In this document: in pieces, positions 14,208 to 23,499 of the stretch | Numbering within the stretch: position 1 is the stretch's first letter | Layout: the number at the start of each line of letters is the position of its first letter | Virus record (IMG/VR): IMGVR_UViG_3300035689_000060 | Location: 1 to 32,219 of that record | Reading direction: 5' to 3' (one strand) | Source of the DNA: a virus | Length of the DNA: 32,219 nucleotides | Position numbers and translations under genes: made by a program | The notes under the pieces: generated by a model | What the model was told of the DNA's origin: nothing | Seen by the model: only the letters and a program-made list of their open reading frames with translations | The model's database searches: none

Positions 14208-16462
14208 TTGATTTGGTTTTTAAGTGAACTGATTTCTTCTTCTAGTTTTTCGATTTTTGCCATTGCTTCCTGAAGTACTTTGATAGTAGCGTGATGAAGG
14301 TCAGCAGTATAGATAGATTTTAAAGGTTCTTCTTCGCTTATTATCTCATTCCCTTCTTCATCTAGTTCAGGCTTTGTATTCCATCCATCTACATCTACAA
14401 ATTCAGGTGCTACAGCTTCAACTTGCTGCGCAATTACCCCAATATTAAAATCATCATGAGTTTGGTCAATGTACTTGAATTTAACTATCTCAATAGCCTT
14501 AAATTTATCCCAATAAGACTCAAGAGGCTCAATATCCTTCTTAGTTCTTTCATCTGATAGGTTTACATTATTTGTTTGATAGTTTGCTAAACCACCATTT
14601 GAACGAATTGTAGCCCTGATAGTACTTCCTGAATTGTCTCGACAATACAAAAATTCACTGCTTGTATTATTTGGGGCTGCATTGTATTGTAAAAATATTC
14701 CATAAGGAGCACTAGCATTTGTATTTATAAACTGAGTATTCCAATCAGCTAGAGTCTGATTAAATTCATGACTAGGATTTGTAGGGCCAAAATATGTCCC
14801 ATTATTACTAGCCTTCAAATACCCCCCCGAAGTGATGCGCATTCGTTCTGAAGGTACTGATATAGTATTAGCTACTGTTCCAAAGATTAGGTATGAACCT
14901 TGTTCTCCTGCAGTTGCTCCTTCTTGTCCACCAACAATAAATGCTCTATTTCTTTTTCCATCTACATTATTAGAATTATAAAAAGCTATTCCACCCATAG
15001 CTTCACCAAAAGCCATTCCACCACCAATAGTTAAAAATGCTCCACGAGTACTGGAAGGTGATTGAATTTGAACTTCTGAACCATTCCCGCCACTAATTCC
15101 AGTCAAATCTGCATCTTGCACAGTAGTTCCAAATACTGCTCTATATAAAGAACCATTTGCTTCAACTGTTCCGGACACTTGTAATTTTGCCCCAGGACTA
15201 GCCGTGCCGATGCCTACAATGCCTGTTACCCTTTTAAACGTCATTAAAGGAGTGTCTACACCGCTGTTCACAGCATCAAGACGCAAATCACCATTGACCG
15301 CCGTATCAAGTTTAAAGGTAAATCCAAAAGTAGGATTGCCTTCATCTCTTATTGCAATTACAGGAGCATAACTAACACTTGAGGGGGCAAGAATATGTAG
15401 TTTTCCCGCAGTTGGTGAAACACCGATTCCCACGCTACTTGAAAAGGTAGCTGCGCCTGTGTCCGCTATTGTAAGCCTAGCTAATCCTGAAGTCAATAAT
15501 TCTAAATTACCATAAGATGAAGCACCGACATAAGATGAAGATACTTTTGCCCCCGTACTTGTAGCATAAAGTTCTAATACTTTTCTAGCAGCACCTGGAT
15601 CAAGACTAACTAATATCCCTCCACTTGCAACTGTCAAACCTGATCCTTCAGGTGTGATTGTACCTATTCCTACACTACCCGTAAAATTAGCACTAGTACC
15701 ACCTAAAGCACCTGTCAAAGTTCCACCTGCTAGGGGAAGGTAAGTAGAAGCAGCACTTCCTGTAGTTAGGTAGGTAGAAGAATCTACACTCCCATCAGCC
15801 TTCAAGAATTGGCTTGAAGTCCCACCTGTTTTTACGATTGTACCTGCTTCAAAATTACCTCCCGAAATAGTCATAGCATTACCGCTTCCGCTAGTCTTTT
15901 GAACTCGTATAGCTTCGCCATTACCTGCCTTGATTACATCCAAAGCAAAACCACTTCCACTCCCGTGTGAGATAATCATCGTATCCGAACTTCCACTAGT
16001 AGTGAAGGTCTTCTGTGCCGTGATTGTTTGAGCAGTTCCTAGCGTTACATATCCACTTAAATCTGTGCTATAGTTAGGGATGTTTAATGTGTTACCTACC
16101 AAGGTAGATGCACCGCTTGTACCTGTAGTGGTTAAGGTAATTGCTCCCTGCTTTGAATTAAATGTAGACCAATCAGCAGATGACAAAGCACCTCTATTTG
16201 TAGCGGATGCAGTAGGTAGATTGATAGTGATATTCCCAGAACTTGTAATAGGTGAACCGCTCACGCTTACATCTGTTCCGCTGCTTCCTAGAGTGATACC
16301 TACAGAAGTAACCCCTAGATCAAGGTTACCCTGCATGAAGGTTTGAATGCTTGAGATGGTTGCTTTGTTAGTTGTTACCGCACCGCTCACCACGATAGGT
16401 ACTACATCGCTGTTTACAACCGTGCCCCGATCTACTAGTTGACTTATTCGCTTATCTGCCAT
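14204..16462 (-). CDS. tail fibre with C-terminal S74 intramolecular chaperone
   Basis: A 752-residue tail fibre. The N-terminus (MADKRISQLVDRGTVVNSDV) is a fibre attachment type seen in Bacteroidota phages. Residues about 60-630 are Ser/Thr/Gly-rich beta repeats (IGTITPEG, IGIGVSPTAGKL, VGIGTASPGAKL units), as in triple-beta-helix fibres. From S636 (LSDERTKKDIEPL) to the end is a peptidase S74 / endosialidase chaperone domain with FNIGVIAQQVEAVAPE and a C-terminal coiled coil. It trimerises the fibre and cuts itself off before S636. The fibre probably binds host surface glycans. It is the last large gene of the tail block before the tape measure. Confidence 0.92.
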   Translation of the reverse strand: MADKRISQLVDRGTVVNSDVVPIVVSGAVTTNKATISSIQTFMQGNLDLGVTSVGITLGSSGTDVSVSGSPITSSGNITINLPTASATNRGALSSADWSTFNSKQGAITLTTTGTSGASTLVGNTLNIPNYSTDLSGYVTLGTAQTITAQKTFTTSGSSDTMIISHGSGSGFALDVIKAGNGEAIRVQKTSGSGNAMTISGGNFEAGTIVKTGGTSSQFLKADGSVDSSTYLTTGSAASTYLPLAGGTLTGALGGTSANFTGSVGIGTITPEGSGLTVASGGILVSLDPGAARKVLELYATSTGAKVSSSYVGASSYGNLELLTSGLARLTIADTGAATFSSSVGIGVSPTAGKLHILAPSSVSYAPVIAIRDEGNPTFGFTFKLDTAVNGDLRLDAVNSGVDTPLMTFKRVTGIVGIGTASPGAKLQVSGTVEANGSLYRAVFGTTVQDADLTGISGGNGSEVQIQSPSSTRGAFLTIGGGMAFGEAMGGIAFYNSNNVDGKRNRAFIVGGQEGATAGEQGSYLIFGTVANTISVPSERMRITSGGYLKASNNGTYFGPTNPSHEFNQTLADWNTQFINTNASAPYGIFLQYNAAPNNTSSEFLYCRDNSGSTIRATIRSNGGLANYQTNNVNLSDERTKKDIEPLESYWDKFKAIEIVKFKYIDQTHDDFNIGVIAQQVEAVAPEFVDVDGWNTKPELDEEGNEIISEEEPLKSIYTADLHHATIKVLQEAMAKIEKLEEEISSLKNQIK

Positions 16463-16467
16463 AATTC

Positions 16468-18648
16468 TTAAATATAAAACTTGTTTGACCCGTTTTCTTG
16501 TAACATATAGAAGTCATTCTCCAATAGGATAAAATCATAATCCTGAGGCTCAAGTTCACCTAGGATCTTAAATAGCGAAACATAGCTTAGTCCGTTTGCA
16601 ATCGGGTTGTACTTATCTACCTTTTGCAATTGAAAGAAGTGATTGCCTACCTTTATGATCGTCCTAAAATCTAAGTTTGAAATATCTGTAGGAGTTAAGT
16701 AGAAATAACCCTCCAGAAGCCTGCTGTTTCTGTCACCTATGGAAGTGATTAGGTTATCGTAATATTCCGTGTACAAATTTGAATTCTCTGGATATGCTCC
16801 TATCGAAAAATAGACTTCCTTAGGGTAGCTGAATAGCTGATCAAAAGCAGGATCTGTCAAGCTGTTAACGTGACCCGCATAAGGGTAGGAATTATAAGTC
16901 ACAGCCCCTGATGCATACTGAATCTGCCAAGTTGTAGGGCATGGAGTTTGAGGCGCAAAGAATACTATTCTCGGCTTAAAGTTGTCTGGAATCTTTACGT
17001 TGTTTTCAACTTTGTATAGGTGTACCATCACTCGCCCTGCTACTTCTTCACGCATTACAGGGGGTGCAAAAACTACCTTTACAGATTTGGTTTCTGTGAC
17101 AAAATCATTCGGGATAATTTCCCGTTTCTCCCCATAGCCTTCGTTAAATTTGGTCTTATAGCTTTGACTCCAATAGTCTGAATCATCGTCAAACATTAAC
17201 CGGTATTCCTTTGCACTCAATTCACTCAAGGGGGTTATTACTACCTCTTGAGATACATCTAGTTTGTCGCTCCAATCAAGTGCTTCATCTTTAAAGGTTT
17301 TAAAGAACTCATTATAAGGGATGATCTCCAGAATATTTGTTTGCAGCTTGTCCTGAGTTATGTACAAATTGTACATTGAAATTATAGACTTTAGGAAGTC
17401 ACGCTGCTTCATAGATTTCGGCATCGTGTAGTTGATCTTCATCGTGTCACCCTCCACTACATCAACCGCCACGGGGATCGTGCTACCAATTTTTAGAACT
17501 CCGCCCGGTGCGACTGTCAAGGTGTTCTGGATGTTGGCATTATAGCCTGCACCCCCAACGGCAGCACCTGTTAATCTTACTTCGAAGTAGTCATTTAGCG
17601 CAAGGGTAACCCCTCCTGATATTGCTATGTTGTAGGTATAGGTTCCTCCTAGTGGTACTATGGTTACTGTCTCACTTTCAGATAGAATTTGCGAACCATT
17701 TTTTAAAATAGAAACAGTCCAAAGGTTCTTTGTAAAAGTTGCTAAAGAAGTAAAACTTAGGCTTACATTAAAGTTCAAGCCCGTGTTTAAACCCTGAGTT
17801 TTATTGTAGGTGAATCTATTACCTGCCCCGTTTATCGTAAAGCTAGGAGCAGATACGCTATTAAAAACTAGGAGTTGTGAGAAGCTAGGTGTGGAGGTTA
17901 CATTCTGAGTAAGTAGGTTGGTTCTCTGATCTAGCAAATTCAGCACTTCCCTAGTGATGCTCTTTTCAGCAGTCAATAAAATCAACTTCTTAAAAAAGAA
18001 CGATTCAAAAAATTTTGGCTCCTGAATCTCAAATTCTGCTTCCTCAAATATCCGCTCTAGGATCTCAGTTACAAATACAGCAGGCTTAAAGTTTTTTAAA
18101 GGGTAGTTTATTCCATTAGCACTGTAGCCGTAATCCACCAAAGGGTAGACATAGTTCTGCGCCCCAGATACCCATTCAGTCCGTGACCAACTTGCTTCTA
18201 AATTTGCCTGATTGTAGGTATGGTCATAGTCATCAAAGTCTAGGTCTGCTAGGGTTAGGTCACCCAAGGCATCTAGGATGTCTCTCAGCCTGCCGAACAT
18301 ATTCACTTCATAGGTAATATCCCCTTCCCTATTGACTATCTTAGACATCCTTAAAACACCATCAAATATTTTGACGTTATCTAGGAAGATTTGGCTTTGC
18401 GCCTGCTTTGCCGGGTTGAAATTAGACAAGATGTTAGCCCCTGCCACGATATCATTTGCTACAGAGATATCAAAGATGTTCCCGAATAGCTGCTGGTTTC
18501 TCGCAGTACTTGGTAGGGTTAAAGTCTTTGAAAAGCTGGTGTTCCTTCTTTCGATATCGCTGATATCTGCCACCGAAAAGGTGAATTCTACATCTATATC
18601 CCCAAGGGTGTCAGCCTCGTATCCTTCTATAAATAGTCTTGCGCTCAT
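16468..18648 (-). CDS. large baseplate/tail protein
   Basis: A 726-residue protein of a tail family known to me from Bacteroidota phages, with RNTSFSKTLTLPSTARNQQLFGNIFDI near residues 35-60 and a C-terminal LENDFYMLQENGSNKFYI. The middle (about 260-400) is beta-rich and Ser/Thr/Gly-rich. Position between the 396-aa tail protein and the fibre suggests a tail-tip hub or distal component connecting to the fibre. ATGA overlap with the preceding gene; 5 bp to the fibre start. The exact role is inferred. Confidence 0.7.
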   Translation of the reverse strand: MSARLFIEGYEADTLGDIDVEFTFSVADISDIERRNTSFSKTLTLPSTARNQQLFGNIFDISVANDIVAGANILSNFNPAKQAQSQIFLDNVKIFDGVLRMSKIVNREGDITYEVNMFGRLRDILDALGDLTLADLDFDDYDHTYNQANLEASWSRTEWVSGAQNYVYPLVDYGYSANGINYPLKNFKPAVFVTEILERIFEEAEFEIQEPKFFESFFFKKLILLTAEKSITREVLNLLDQRTNLLTQNVTSTPSFSQLLVFNSVSAPSFTINGAGNRFTYNKTQGLNTGLNFNVSLSFTSLATFTKNLWTVSILKNGSQILSESETVTIVPLGGTYTYNIAISGGVTLALNDYFEVRLTGAAVGGAGYNANIQNTLTVAPGGVLKIGSTIPVAVDVVEGDTMKINYTMPKSMKQRDFLKSIISMYNLYITQDKLQTNILEIIPYNEFFKTFKDEALDWSDKLDVSQEVVITPLSELSAKEYRLMFDDDSDYWSQSYKTKFNEGYGEKREIIPNDFVTETKSVKVVFAPPVMREEVAGRVMVHLYKVENNVKIPDNFKPRIVFFAPQTPCPTTWQIQYASGAVTYNSYPYAGHVNSLTDPAFDQLFSYPKEVYFSIGAYPENSNLYTEYYDNLITSIGDRNSRLLEGYFYLTPTDISNLDFRTIIKVGNHFFQLQKVDKYNPIANGLSYVSLFKILGELEPQDYDFILLENDFYMLQENGSNKFYI

Positions 18649-19835
18649 ATTACCTGTCGATTGTTTATAAGCTGAAATTCGAGGTCTAGTTCAATGTTGA
18701 ATACTTTGTCCACCGCAGTCTTTTTAACCTCGTAGGAAGTAGCTGAAGGCTTCGCAGGTATCCATGATGGGGTGATGTAATTATCATTCACCAAATTCAT
18801 GTAGACCAAAGGGGATGAATACAACTCCCGAAGGATCTCGGCCTGTGAATCCGTTAAATAGTCGCTTATGATCTTCCACTTTTGAGTTTCTTTTGTGTAG
18901 TAGATCGGGTTGATATTTTTTACCCTGATCCCGTCCGATTCATAGATGCTGCCTGAGTAGTTCCGCTCGTATCCTTTCTTTTCAACATCGAAGGTAGTCT
19001 TGCTTACTAGGTCAAAGTTAAAGAAGTCATAAACCCCGTACTTGTTTAGGTAAGCCAAACGCATCGGATCAAATTTACCGCAGGACTGAATGAAGATAGT
19101 TGCAAACTTTGCCCTTCTTGCTGATCCGTTATTCCAATTTGCGAAAAGCTGAATATTGTCGATGCTTCCCCCGTAGGTCAAAGGTGTGATCTGGAAGTAG
19201 GTCACGCAAGGTACAACCGCTGGAGGGTTAGGGCTTACCGCAATAGTGTAGGTTGCTGTAGTTGCGTTTGCATAGGTGACCAATAATTCGACATTTGTCA
19301 AAAGGCCTGTATTGATAAACCCTAAAACAGTTGCATCTGTTTCCCTTGATTTGATTGTAGTCCATTCTGTTAATGGTAGGTAACTTGTGTTGCTTACCCC
19401 ATTGTATTTGCTTATGTCCGCAGCAAAACTATTTTCTTCTAGCAAAGGCAAAGAAGCAGCCAATGCATATTTCGTAGCACTCACCACCTCTGATGCTGAG
19501 ACGATCTGAAACACCCCTGCAACTTCGTAGTACTCATAGCATTTTAGATAGTAGCCTTTGATTACGTTGGTGTTACTTGCCTGAGTTGCTACCTGATAGA
19601 ATCCGCTTGAGTAGGTGAAGTTTACAGATACAAATTTGCTCACATCAAATTCTACAGAATCCGCAGGGTTAGCCGGTGAATCGTAGAATGCCTGAGTGAT
19701 CAATTCGTTTGCAGTATTGAATACCTTCACAACATATTTAAACCCGGATAGGTTTGCATTGTCGCTGCTGATCGTATAGTTGATCCGATTGAATGCAGGC
19801 AGGATACTATTTGTAGGCTGAACTAGGGTTATCAT
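18645..19835 (-). CDS. tail-tip protein
   Basis: A 396-residue beta-rich protein (N-terminal MITLVQPTNSILPAFNRINY, later TPLTYGGSIDNIQLFANWN and YEVKKTAVDKVFNIELDLEF at the end). It is flanked by ATGA overlaps with the gp10-like and the 726-aa genes, the same trio seen in Bacteroidota phages of this kind. Probably a distal-tail or baseplate component; no enzymatic motif is seen. Confidence 0.65.
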   Translation of the reverse strand: MITLVQPTNSILPAFNRINYTISSDNANLSGFKYVVKVFNTANELITQAFYDSPANPADSVEFDVSKFVSVNFTYSSGFYQVATQASNTNVIKGYYLKCYEYYEVAGVFQIVSASEVVSATKYALAASLPLLEENSFAADISKYNGVSNTSYLPLTEWTTIKSRETDATVLGFINTGLLTNVELLVTYANATTATYTIAVSPNPPAVVPCVTYFQITPLTYGGSIDNIQLFANWNNGSARRAKFATIFIQSCGKFDPMRLAYLNKYGVYDFFNFDLVSKTTFDVEKKGYERNYSGSIYESDGIRVKNINPIYYTKETQKWKIISDYLTDSQAEILRELYSSPLVYMNLVNDNYITPSWIPAKPSATSYEVKKTAVDKVFNIELDLEFQLINNRQVI

Positions 19836-20479
19836 TTGCTTATTTTTAAAGTCAAGGAATTAAATCCAATGTTTTGAATGTCGATGTTGAATTCAGGTGT
19901 TGCTTCATCAATTGATTTCTTCACAAACTGCTTACCCTCAATACCGTACTTTTTAATGTAGTATGCTAGCCTCTTTGCACTGCTTGAAATCTGTGGTAGC
20001 ATCTGCCTACCTACAACCGTTTCATCTCCATACTTAATTCTAAGGTTAGTCGCATCTATCTCCATGTTCTTGCGCTTCATCCATCCTTCTAAGCCTTGCA
20101 GTGCCTCGACAGGCATCCCGTATGTTTTGAATTGGTAGAATCTACCCTCAGCATTTGGGAAGGTCTTCCGCCTGTTTCTAATACCCTTCACCCCTTTGTC
20201 TTGGTAATCTGAGTACTCAGCACCTACGCTAATTTCTAACCGGTAACCCGTCTTAGTTTCACTTACTTTTAAAACCCTAAAAGATCCTGCAAGCTTTCCT
20301 TCATCTACCGGGGAATACTTTGCTAGATTATCCACTACAGATATACCTAGCTTTTGCATGGCATCTGTAATATTTTTAACAAGGGCACCTTCTACAGCAG
20401 CTATAAATTCGTTACCCTTCAGCCTTACGCCTCCGATGTTGACTAGTCCGTCTACCTGTTCCTTTGTTGCAACTGCCAT
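19832..20479 (-). CDS. HK97 gp10-like neck/tail completion protein
   Basis: A 215-residue protein resembling the HK97 gp10 family: an N-terminal helical region with VVDNLAKYSPVDEGKLAGSF, then a beta core EISVGAEYSDYQDKGVKG, typical of the gp10-like fold. It would take part in head-tail joining or tail completion. The start overlaps the tail chaperone's second frame by 28 bp. Its place between chaperone and tail-tip genes, away from the portal, is unusual. Confidence 0.75.
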   Translation of the reverse strand: MAVATKEQVDGLVNIGGVRLKGNEFIAAVEGALVKNITDAMQKLGISVVDNLAKYSPVDEGKLAGSFRVLKVSETKTGYRLEISVGAEYSDYQDKGVKGIRNRRKTFPNAEGRFYQFKTYGMPVEALQGLEGWMKRKNMEIDATNLRIKYGDETVVGRQMLPQISSSAKRLAYYIKKYGIEGKQFVKKSIDEATPEFNIDIQNIGFNSLTLKISK

Positions 20480-20733
20480 TTCTTGTATTCGAGATCCTTG
20501 TGTTTATTGTAATCCTTCAAATATGCTAGGCAGTTTAGATACTCCACTACCCGTAAATCGTAAGCCTCATTAACCGTTATGTTGTTGAAGTCTGCCACCT
20601 GTTTTGTGCTGTAGATCCAACCCCAGCGCGCCATAAACGGGCTGCTTTCTCCGCCATCTCCTTGTTCTGAATTGAGTAGGTTATGGTACTGCTTATTAAC
20701 TCGTTGAATAATTGACAAAAAAAAAGCATGCAC
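20452..20733 (-). CDS. tail assembly chaperone, second frame (frameshift extension or separate ORF)
   Basis: The open frame runs 20733-20452, in the -1 frame relative to the upstream chaperone. Its conserved-looking part begins at M34 (ATG 20634) with MARWGWIYSTKQVADFNN, then VVEYLNCLAYLKDYNKHKD and a basic end. Two models fit. In the first, a -1 shift at the T9 run (20717-20725) joins it to residues 1-154 of the upstream ORF, giving a 242-residue fusion analogous to lambda G/GT. In the second, it is translated alone from 20634 (60 aa). Residues between T9 and M34 look less protein-like, which keeps the second model open. It also overlaps the gp10-like gene start. Confidence 0.7.
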   Translation of the reverse strand: MHAFFLSIIQRVNKQYHNLLNSEQGDGGESSPFMARWGWIYSTKQVADFNNITVNEAYDLRVVEYLNCLAYLKDYNKHKDLEYKKWQLQQRNR

Positions 20734-21179
20734 CCGTAAACCTGCAAGAAGTTAGCCTCTAGCAAATCATCTGCTACCACCTCATGAGGCACCACCCCAT
20801 AGCCCTTGTATTTGTCACCCTCCATAGGAAGAAAGAAGCAGGCAGCAATCTTATTCAACTGCATGATCTCACCGCTGAAGGAAAGGATATCGATGTACTG
20901 CCCTGCTGTTATCTCCTGAAGTTCGTAACAAAACTTGTATCTATTTGTTACGGTTTGCAAGTAGTCCACAGGCTTTGACTCAGGGATATTGTTGAAGAAA
21001 GATAGCTTTTCGCCATACTCCTGTATTAAGTCCCTGTACTTGTAGTCATCGTACTCCCGCTCATTTTTACCCTCTATCACCGCTAACATTTTCTGCTGCT
21101 TTTCGATGATGTTTAGGTTTTGGCTTGCCTCGATATCGTACAAGGTTATGAACTGCCCAACGGTTAATTTATCCCACAT
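20577..21179 (-). CDS. tail assembly chaperone, zero-frame product
   Basis: A 200-residue mostly helical protein (MWDKLTVGQFITLYDIEASQ..., middle ELQEITAGQYIDILSFSGE). The MxxLTVGQF...LYDIE start is typical of tail assembly chaperones in Bacteroidota phages, which coat the tape measure during tail building. It carries a T9 run after residue M151. Unshifted, it continues 46 more codons to ARLWRAGVGSTAQNRW...; shifted by -1, it joins the second frame. It lies downstream of terminase and before the gp10-like gene. Confidence 0.78.
   Translation of the reverse strand: MWDKLTVGQFITLYDIEASQNLNIIEKQQKMLAVIEGKNEREYDDYKYRDLIQEYGEKLSFFNNIPESKPVDYLQTVTNRYKFCYELQEITAGQYIDILSFSGEIMQLNKIAACFFLPMEGDKYKGYGVVPHEVVADDLLEANFLQVYGCMLFFCQLFNELISSTITYSIQNKEMAEKAARLWRAGVGSTAQNRWQTSTT
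20717..20725 (-). promoter_or_regulatory. T9 slippery run in tail chaperone
   Basis: Nine consecutive T on the minus strand, read CTT TTT TTT TGT in the zero frame. A -1 slip (T TTT TTT heptamer) or RNA polymerase slippage would enter the second frame reading TTT TTT TTG TCA. It is the only T9 run I found inside a coding sequence in this window; the other T9 is in the terminator at 8710-8718. An assembly error in the homopolymer cannot be excluded. Confidence 0.55.
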
Positions 21180-21211
21180 GATTCTAAATATATTTTGTTT
21201 GGTTTATGTTT

Positions 21212-22372
21212 CTATCTGAAAGAATACCTACCTAGATGGCTCTTGGATATCTTGTTCACTACTGAATAGCGAAGCGCATCCAGAGCGTGATTGAAATTAT
21301 CCACGGGCTTGTTGGTCATCTGCCCGTTTTTATCTTCTATGTATTTGTAGTTTCTTAGTTCCTTGATCAAGTTGAAACTGCTTTCGGTTGCTATCAGCTT
21401 GTATCTTCTGATTATGTCAATCCCTATGTTGATAGATCCTTTGATCGTTGGCTTTACATTCCATCCCATCCGATAGATCTCTTCTATACTTTTTGGCTCT
21501 GCTGAATCGGCATAGATTTCATTGCTACGATCCAACCCCAGAACTTTCATTTCGTTTGCGATGTCTTGGTTAGTCATTCCTGTGCGATATAGCAGTTCAT
21601 CCACGTACATATTATCATCTAAGATGTAGGTTCTTACCAAGCTGGTAGGATCACTTGAGTATCCAAAGTCAAGCCCGTAGCTTACTAGCTTTGCTTCCTT
21701 TGGGATTTCTTTTGTAGTACTGAAAGTATATACTAGGGATCTAGCCTGCCCCCGTTCTCCAAGTCCGTAGACCCTCCAATAGTTTTCATCTATCCCTTTG
21801 AGCCTTTCGATTTCTTCTTTGATTACATCGCCTAAAAAGGGGTTATCCTTGTAGGTGGTTTGGAAGAAATCAACATCTGATCTAGTCAGCACCTGATCGT
21901 AGATCCAGTGAAACTCTTCAGATGGATTGTAGTCAAGAATCACCTTTTCATTTGTACGGAAAAGTAGCTGAGTCCAATCTTCATGAGTCAATTCGTTTGC
22001 TTCGTTTGCAAAAAGTAGATCCCGCTTTCTACCCCTGATTTTTTGAGGCATATCCAAAGAAATAAACTCGATTGTGTTTTCGTTTAGCCTATATTCGTTA
22101 TTGCTTTTGCTGTGATCATCTTCAGAGTAGATGTCATGATCCTTGAGGATCTGAAAAAAGTCTCTCATGACCGTACCCCTCAAAGCCGGGAAGGACTTCC
22201 TACAGATCGTGATTATCTTCCCCTCATTCCTTTGGCAGTAGCTGAAGATTATCCACAGGAGGATATTAAAAGTTTTGCCTGATCGGGTACCTCCTTGCTG
22301 CACTACTATCTTAGCCGTGCTTTCTTCTAGGTGCCTGAATACCTTGTTGGTTTTTAGTTTAATCTGCGCCAT
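21212..22372 (-). CDS. terL: terminase large subunit
   Basis: A 386-residue packaging ATPase/nuclease of the Terminase_3 type. Walker A GGTRSGKT at 27-34, Walker B DLLFANE at 118-124 (acidic E124), followed by a motif III-like region near LDYNPSEEFHW (147-156). The C-terminal RNase H-like nuclease has metal-binding acids D235 (GLDFGYSSDPT), D289 (YADSAEP) and D365 (NHALDALRY). The protein is somewhat short but contains both domains intact. It overlaps the small subunit by 14 bp. Portal is about 13 kb away, an unusual separation. Confidence 0.95.
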   Translation of the reverse strand: MAQIKLKTNKVFRHLEESTAKIVVQQGGTRSGKTFNILLWIIFSYCQRNEGKIITICRKSFPALRGTVMRDFFQILKDHDIYSEDDHSKSNNEYRLNENTIEFISLDMPQKIRGRKRDLLFANEANELTHEDWTQLLFRTNEKVILDYNPSEEFHWIYDQVLTRSDVDFFQTTYKDNPFLGDVIKEEIERLKGIDENYWRVYGLGERGQARSLVYTFSTTKEIPKEAKLVSYGLDFGYSSDPTSLVRTYILDDNMYVDELLYRTGMTNQDIANEMKVLGLDRSNEIYADSAEPKSIEEIYRMGWNVKPTIKGSINIGIDIIRRYKLIATESSFNLIKELRNYKYIEDKNGQMTNKPVDNFNHALDALRYSVVNKISKSHLGRYSFR

Positions 22373-22694
22373 CTATAATGGTCACCTCAAATAGTTTCTT
22401 CCCATCTGCCCCGGTCACTTCCTGCCTTTCTACATAGCCTCTGGATTTGCCTTGAGTTTTAAGAAAGAAAATGATGGCGGTAGTATCCCCGCCATCTATC
22501 TTCTGGTCTAGCTTACTTTCTACAAAATCAAGCCTAGTATTCCTGCCTTCAATTACAGCCTGTTCTAAGCCCTCCTGCTCGATCCATTTGTATAGGGTTA
22601 CTCTATCTACCTGCAATGATCTTGCAGCCGTAGACAGGTTCCCAAATGCCTTCACGATGGCTTTCTCTATTACAGATGTATCAGGCTTTTTCAT
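22359..22694 (-). CDS. terminase small subunit-like HTH protein
   Basis: A 111-residue DNA-binding protein with an N-terminal helix-turn-helix (GNLSTAARSLQVDRVTLYKW, about 18-37), a middle helical region (LDFVESKLDQKIDGGDTTAI) and a C-terminal TGADGKKLFEVTIIDG tail. This layout (HTH, then FVESKLxxxIxxGDxxAIxFxLKTxGKxRGY) is typical of small terminases that recognise the packaging site. The overlap with TerL supports the call. Confidence 0.85.
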   Translation of the reverse strand: MKKPDTSVIEKAIVKAFGNLSTAARSLQVDRVTLYKWIEQEGLEQAVIEGRNTRLDFVESKLDQKIDGGDTTAIIFFLKTQGKSRGYVERQEVTGADGKKLFEVTIIDGAD

Positions 22695-22712
22695 AGTGTT
22701 GAGTTTTGATAA

Positions 22713-23495
22713 TTATTCAAGTCCTTTAAACGCTTTCAACGGATAAAAAACTAAGCTGTTTCTGTATCCCCCTTCATGTGTTGGAACGATAGGAGTAACC
22801 CCGTGAACATTCCTCCAAGCCGGGTAGACAAGCATAGAGTTATCACTTGAATCCATTGTTGCAGCATAATCCGGAACTGTTGTATTCCCCCCGGTTGCAT
22901 TCTTTTTCTTAGCTATAATTACGTTCACGCATCCTTCAAGATTACCTGCATCCCTGTGGAAGGGTGCCGGGATATTATAGTTAGAAATTGAACTTGTGAA
23001 TAGATCGCTAAACCTCCACTTCTTTGGAATATTTTTTTCAATAATACCCTTTTGCCTTTCGTAAATTTCAGGTGCAAGTTCCTTGATTATTTGCTCACTC
23101 TCTTTGCATAGCATCAGCATGGCTTTGATAAAGGTCTGAGCAGTCTTTACGTTATGAACACTTGAGATCGTAGCGTATGGTCTTCTCATGTGTGGCTTAG
23201 GAGGAACGCTTCCAATGATCGTGGAATATTGCAGCACTTCATTTTCTGAGTTCAAAAATCCACTAGACCTTTTCATTATAGATTTAGGTACGTTTTTAGT
23301 TCTAAGTTCATAATCTGCCAACTCAGCAAGTTTACCAGCCTTTTCGGAATACTTTGAAATATCCTTCAGGTAAAATCCTACAAGTTCACCATTATCGTAA
23401 AACAAAGAATCTTCTGTTATGTTCGGGTCGATGTGTCCGCAAACCTCACCAATCTGAATATTGTGAGAGACTTTTACTAATTCAATTCTTTTCAT
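22713..23495 (-). CDS. TET/JBP-like 2OG-Fe(II) dioxygenase
   Basis: A 260-residue dioxygenase. The C-terminal half holds the iron and 2-oxoglutarate sites: H180-R-D182 (PAPFHRDAGN), H231 (WRNVHGVTPI) and R245 (GGYRNSLVFYPL), with NATGGNTTVPDY between. The HRDxGN...HGVTPI...R arrangement is that of the TET/JBP family, which oxidises the methyl group of 5-methylpyrimidines in DNA. A longer frame to 23561 exists, but ATG 23495 (MKRIELVKVSHNIQ) is preferred because the extension would run into the preceding gene's end. It sits next to an FkbM methyltransferase and ParB-like gene; a C5-cytosine methyltransferase (27989-28906) could supply 5mC as substrate. Confidence 0.82.
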   Translation of the reverse strand: MKRIELVKVSHNIQIGEVCGHIDPNITEDSLFYDNGELVGFYLKDISKYSEKAGKLAELADYELRTKNVPKSIMKRSSGFLNSENEVLQYSTIIGSVPPKPHMRRPYATISSVHNVKTAQTFIKAMLMLCKESEQIIKELAPEIYERQKGIIEKNIPKKWRFSDLFTSSISNYNIPAPFHRDAGNLEGCVNVIIAKKKNATGGNTTVPDYAATMDSSDNSMLVYPAWRNVHGVTPIVPTHEGGYRNSLVFYPLKAFKGLE

Positions 23496-23499
23496 TTTT

